Origin: Quisquiliibacterium sp036525975
Lineage (GTDB): Bacteria > Pseudomonadota > Gammaproteobacteria > Burkholderiales > Burkholderiaceae_E
Assembly: GCA_036525975.1 (NCBI GenBank)
Contig: DATCZK010000164.1
Location: forward strand, 1-9,644
Direction: 5' to 3'
Length of the DNA: 9,644 nucleotides
In this document: piece by piece, positions 6,878 to 9,644 of the stretch
How positions within the stretch are numbered: position 1 is the first letter of the stretch
Layout of the letters: each line of letters starts with the position of its first letter
Notes under the pieces: generated by a model
What the model was told of the DNA's origin: nothing
Databases searched by the model: none
Seen by the model: the letters and a program-made list of their open reading frames with translations, nothing else
Translations under genes and position numbers: made by a program

Positions 6878-6883
6878 TATACT
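6878..6883 (+). promoter_or_regulatory. candidate -10 element of the EamA transporter gene
   Basis: TATACT matches TATAAT at five of six positions and stands out in GC-rich surroundings. It lies seven bases before the ATG at 6891, so the predicted transcript start is at or next to the A of the ATG. No Shine-Dalgarno precedes the ATG and no good -35 is seen at 16-18 bp spacing. It also argues against the in-frame GTG at 6843, which lies upstream of it. Confidence 0.45.
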
Positions 6884-6890
6884 GGCGCCG

Positions 6891-7865
6891 ATGCACAACG
6901 AACCGAACGCGCGCCCCAGGCCTCGGGGCGCAATCGCAGCGGTTCGCTCCCGCATCGACGGCATCGGCCCCACCCTGCGCGGAATGCTGTGGACGATCGC
7001 CGCGGGCATTCTGTTCAGCGTGCTCAACGCAACGATGCGCCTGATGGCGCTGCAGCTCGACACCTACCAGACGCAGTTCCTGCGCTACGGATTCGGGCTG
7101 CTCGTGATGCTGCCGTTCGTGCTGCGCTCGGGGGTCGCGAGCTACCGGCCCAACGACCTGCGCAGGCAGCTGTTGCGGGGCCTGGTCCACACCGCGGGCA
7201 TGTTCCTGTGGTTCACCGCGCTGCCGCACATCCCGCTGGCCGACACGACCGCGATCGGCTTCACGACGCCGATCTTCATCATGCTGGGCGCCACGCTCGC
7301 GCTGGGCGAACGGATGGTCCCGGCGCGCTGGGTCGCCGCGGCGATCGGCCTGGGCGGCGTGATGATCGTGGTCGCGCCGAAACTGGCCGGCAGCGGCGGC
7401 GCGTACAACCTCGTGATGCTCGCGTCGGCGCCGGTGTTCGCCGCCTCGTTCCTGATGGCCAAGGCGCTCACCCGCCGCGACCGGGCCGAGGTGATCGTGC
7501 TGTGGCAGGCGTTGACGGTCACGCTGTTCACGCTGCCGGCGGCGCTGGTGAACTGGAGTGCACCGAGCGCCACGCAGTGGCTGCTGTTCCTCGTGGCCGG
7601 CGTGCTCGGCAGCCTCGGGCACTACTGCCTGAACCGCGGCTTCCAGGTGGCCGACATCTCGGCCACCCAGCCGGTGAAGTTCCTCGACCTGATCTGGGCG
7701 TCGGCGATGGGCTTCCTTCTGTTCGGCAACGTGCCGACCGAGACCACGTTGCTGGGCGGCGCGGTGATCTTCGTTGCGTCGGCATGGATCGCGCGCAGCG
7801 AGGCGCGCCGGTCGGCGGCGCTGATGGCCGCCGCCCGTGCCGCGCGAGGCGACGCGCGCGACTAG
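6891..7865 (+). CDS. EamA/DMT-superfamily transporter
   Basis: An inner-membrane protein of the drug/metabolite transporter superfamily, with two tandem EamA repeats (about 31-163 and 172-302) and roughly ten hydrophobic helices. Length is 324 residues, normal for the family. The first repeat begins MLWTIAAGILFSVLNATMRL and contains the family-typical LPHIPLADTTAIGFTTPIF (111-129) followed by LGERMVPARW. The second contains GSLGHYCLNRGFQ (240-252) and ATQPVKFLDLIWA (258-270). A short positively charged tail (about 301-324) ends the protein. Substrates in this family are metabolites, amino acids or drugs exported or imported, and sequence alone does not say which. ATG at 6891 was chosen over the in-frame GTG at 6843 because a TATACT box lies between them. 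Its stop overlaps the convergent ABC exporter gene through CTAG. Confidence 0.9.
   Translation: MHNEPNARPRPRGAIAAVRSRIDGIGPTLRGMLWTIAAGILFSVLNATMRLMALQLDTYQTQFLRYGFGLLVMLPFVLRSGVASYRPNDLRRQLLRGLVHTAGMFLWFTALPHIPLADTTAIGFTTPIFIMLGATLALGERMVPARWVAAAIGLGGVMIVVAPKLAGSGGAYNLVMLASAPVFAASFLMAKALTRRDRAEVIVLWQALTVTLFTLPAALVNWSAPSATQWLLFLVAGVLGSLGHYCLNRGFQVADISATQPVKFLDLIWASAMGFLLFGNVPTETTLLGGAVIFVASAWIARSEARRSAALMAAARAARGDARD
7862..7865. other. CTAG palindrome shared by two convergent stop codons
   Basis: CTAG supplies TAG to the EamA gene on the plus strand (7863-7865) and TAG to the ABC exporter on the minus strand (7864-7862). The genes overlap by four bases, so no intergenic terminator can exist here. 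Any transcription end must lie within coding sequence, or the transcripts overlap as antisense RNA. Confidence 0.9.
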
Positions 7866-9644
7866 GCGGTCTCCTCGCGCTCCTGCGCCTGCGCCGCCCA
7901 CATCCGCGCGTAGGTGCCGCCGCGCGCGAGCAGTTCGCCGTGCCGGCCCTGCTCGACGATGCGCCCGTGGTCGAGCACGATGATCCGGTCGGCCTCGACC
8001 ACGGTGGAGAGCCGGTGCGCGATCACCAGCGTCGTGCGGCCCTCGGCCACCGCCGCCAGCGCTCCCTGGATCGCCTGCTCGTTGCGCGTGTCCAGCGCCG
8101 AGGTGGCTTCGTCCAGGATCAGGATCGCCGGGTCCTTCAGGAGCATGCGCGCGATCGCCACCCGCTGCTTCTCGCCGCCCGAGAGCTTGAGCCCGCGCTC
8201 GCCCACGCGCGTCTCGAGCCCGTCGGGCAGCGCGGCCACGAGCGTGTCGAGCTGCGCGCTGCGGCAAGCCGCGAGAACCTCGCCCTCCCCCGCACCCGGG
8301 CGGCCGTACGCGATGTTGTAGCCGATCGTGTCGTTGAACAGCACGGTGTCCTGCGGAACGATGCCCACCGCGGCGCGCAGGCTGTCCTGCGTCACGGCGC
8401 GGATGTCCTGCCCGTCGACCAGGATGCGCCCGCCGGTGACGTCGTAGAAGCGGTACAGGAGCCGCGAGAGCGTCGACTTGCCCGCGCCGCTGGCGCCGAC
8501 CACGGCCGTGGTCGACCCGGGCGCGACGACGAAATCGATACCGTGCAGGATCGGGCGCGCCGGGTCGTAGGCGAAGTGCACGTGGTCGAACCGCAGCTCG
8601 GGCCCCAGCGCGTGCGCGATCGCGAGCGGTTTCGCGTCGGGCGCGTCGTCGATCTCGCGGTTCGCGTCGAGCAGCCCGAACATCTTCTCGAGGTCGGTGA
8701 GGCTCTGCTTGATCTCGCGATAGAGCGTGCCGAGGAAGTTCAGCGGAATGTAGAGCTGGATCATGAAGCCGTTCACGAGCACCAGGTCGCCCAGCGTCAT
8801 CTGTCCGGCGACCACGCCCTCCGTGGCGCGCCAGACGATCAGCGTGGTCGCGGTGGCGATGATCGCCGACTGGCCCACGTTCAGCAGCGACAGCGAGGCC
8901 TGGCTCTTCAAGCGCGCGCGCTCGTAGTGCCCGAGCGTGTCGTCGTAGCGATCGGCCTCGAAGCGCTCGTTGCCGAAGTACTTCACCGTTTCGTAGTTGA
9001 GCAGCGAGTCGATCGCGCGCGTGTTGGCCTTGGAATCGAGCTCGTTCATCGCGCGGCGAAAGTGCGTGCGCCACTCGGTCACGATCACCGTGTAGACGAT
9101 GTAGACCGCGAGCGCGCCAATCGCGATCAGCGCGAACCAGGGGTCGTAGTTCAGCGCCAGGTAGCCGATCACCAGGCCGATCTCCACCAGCGTGGGCAGG
9201 ATGCTGTAGAGCGTGAACGACACGAGCGTGGAGATCGCGCGCGTGCCGCGCTCGATGTCGCGGGTGAGCCCGCCGGTGGCCCGGTCGAGGTGGAAGCGCA
9301 GCGACAGCGCGTGCAGGTGGCCAAACACCTGCAGCGCGATCGTGCGCACCGCGCGCTCGGTCACGCGCGCGAAGGTCAGCTCGCGCAGCTCGGTGAAGAA
9401 GGTGGTCGACAGCCGCAGCAGGCCGTAGGCCACGACCAGCGCCACCGGCGCCGCGATCGTCGCGGCCACCCCCGGCGTGAGCGCGTCGACGATGCCCTTG
9501 AGCACCACCGGCACGCCCACGTTCGCCACCTTGGCCGCGATCAGGCACGCGAGCGCGAACAGCACGCGCAGCTTGTAGCGCCACAGGTAGGGCAGCAGCA
9601 GTCGGATCGTCTGCCAGTCGCCGCGCCGGCGCGCCGGCGCGGCG
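7862..9644 (-). CDS. Atm1-type ABC exporter, permease-ATPase fusion, N-terminus cut by window end
   Basis: A half-size ABC exporter with a six-helix membrane domain fused to the ATPase; it works as a homodimer in the inner membrane. Coding continues upstream of the in-frame GTG at 9565: the bases to 9644 read on as GDWQTIRLLLPYLWRYKLR, the usual start of this family, so the true start lies outside the window. Counted from that GTG, NYETVKYFGNE (190-200) is characteristic of the Atm1/ABCB7/HMT1 group. Walker A is GASGAGKST (357-365), Q-loop PQD (404-406), signature LSGGEKQR (461-468), Walker B ILILDEATSALD (481-492) and H-loop VIAHRLS (514-520). Bacterial members export glutathione- or metal-linked compounds and can confer heavy-metal tolerance; the substrate here is inferred from family only. 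All ATPase motifs are intact. Confidence 0.92.
   Translation of the reverse strand, partial: AAPARRRGDWQTIRLLLPYLWRYKLRVLFALACLIAAKVANVGVPVVLKGIVDALTPGVAATIAAPVALVVAYGLLRLSTTFFTELRELTFARVTERAVRTIALQVFGHLHALSLRFHLDRATGGLTRDIERGTRAISTLVSFTLYSILPTLVEIGLVIGYLALNYDPWFALIAIGALAVYIVYTVIVTEWRTHFRRAMNELDSKANTRAIDSLLNYETVKYFGNERFEADRYDDTLGHYERARLKSQASLSLLNVGQSAIIATATTLIVWRATEGVVAGQMTLGDLVLVNGFMIQLYIPLNFLGTLYREIKQSLTDLEKMFGLLDANREIDDAPDAKPLAIAHALGPELRFDHVHFAYDPARPILHGIDFVVAPGSTTAVVGASGAGKSTLSRLLYRFYDVTGGRILVDGQDIRAVTQDSLRAAVGIVPQDTVLFNDTIGYNIAYGRPGAGEGEVLAACRSAQLDTLVAALPDGLETRVGERGLKLSGGEKQRVAIARMLLKDPAILILDEATSALDTRNEQAIQGALAAVAEGRTTLVIAHRLSTVVEADRIIVLDHGRIVEQGRHGELLARGGTYARMWAAQAQEREETA
9619..9644. 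repeat. perfect 26-bp GC-only palindrome at the window end
   Basis: Each 13-base half reads CGCCGCGCCGGCG on its own strand, and the two halves are exact reverse complements with no loop, centred between 9631 and 9632. It lies in the N-terminal coding region of the ABC exporter, encoding an Ala/Pro/Arg-rich stretch, and stops exactly at the last base. It may be a real hairpin-forming sequence where assembly stopped, or a fold-back artefact. Confidence 0.85.

Noticed and set aside
6843..6890. In-frame GTG at 6843 as the start of the EamA transporter
   Set aside because: A TATACT -10-like box lies between it and ATG 6891, there is no good ribosome binding site, and the added residues are not needed by the family.
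6801..6890. Riboswitch or small RNA in the only sizeable intergenic gap
   Set aside because: At 90 bp, with candidate -10 elements beside both ATGs, there is no room for a structured leader, and no known riboswitch motif or T-tract terminator is visible.
5865..9584. A single minus-strand open frame of about 1240 codons running through the hydrolase, antisense to EamA and into the ABC exporter region
   Set aside because: Only 5865-6800 matches a family. The rest is Arg/Ala-rich antisense or out-of-frame translation, as expected when high GC makes stop codons rare.
1..9644. CRISPR array, defence island, transposon or prophage
   Set aside because: No spaced direct repeats, transposase, integrase, toxin-antitoxin or nuclease genes are seen. 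Every stretch over 100 bp is accounted for by ordinary metabolic or transport genes.

Overview
This is a GC-rich (roughly 70% by eye), gene-dense stretch of bacterial chromosome. Protein family resemblances (PyrC, DUF3025, TtuC/TtuD, DenD, beta-type GST, Atm1-type ABC exporter) suggest a betaproteobacterium, probably Burkholderiales-like. This is an inference from remembered homologues, not from a marker gene. No tRNA, rRNA, CRISPR array, transposon or phage gene is visible. The window looks like a whole draft contig: bases 1-30 are Illumina TruSeq adapter, and the other end stops on a perfect 26-bp GC-only palindrome.

Layout. Positions 31-6800 are a compact seven-gene run, all on the minus strand. 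In transcription order it holds a fluoroacetate/haloacetate dehalogenase-like hydrolase, tartrate/D-malate dehydrogenase (ttuC), MOFRL-family glycerate 2-kinase (ttuD), dihydroorotase (pyrC), a DUF3025 protein, D-erythronate dehydrogenase (denD) and a glutathione S-transferase cut off by the contig end and adapter. Junctions are 2-13 bp gaps or overlaps (TAATG, TTGA, a 13-bp overlap), so one transcript with translational coupling is likely. A 90-bp divergent gap (6801-6890) separates this run from a plus-strand EamA/DMT-family membrane transporter (6891-7865). That gene meets, tail to tail, a minus-strand Atm1-type ABC exporter (7862 to beyond the window end). The two stop codons share one CTAG palindrome.

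How the genes fit together. The first enzymes suggest catabolism of small hydroxy and halo acids. TtuC can form D-glycerate from tartrate, and TtuD phosphorylates D-glycerate to 2-phosphoglycerate. The dehalogenase would release glycolate, which many bacteria also convert to glycerate, and DenD oxidises the four-carbon acid D-erythronate. The pyrimidine gene pyrC and its DUF3025 neighbour sit in the middle of this run. I see no clearly new defence or mobile system. The points most worth a second look are the adapter, the terminal palindrome, the possibly leaderless divergent genes, the overlapping starts and stops, and the altered pocket of the dehalogenase.
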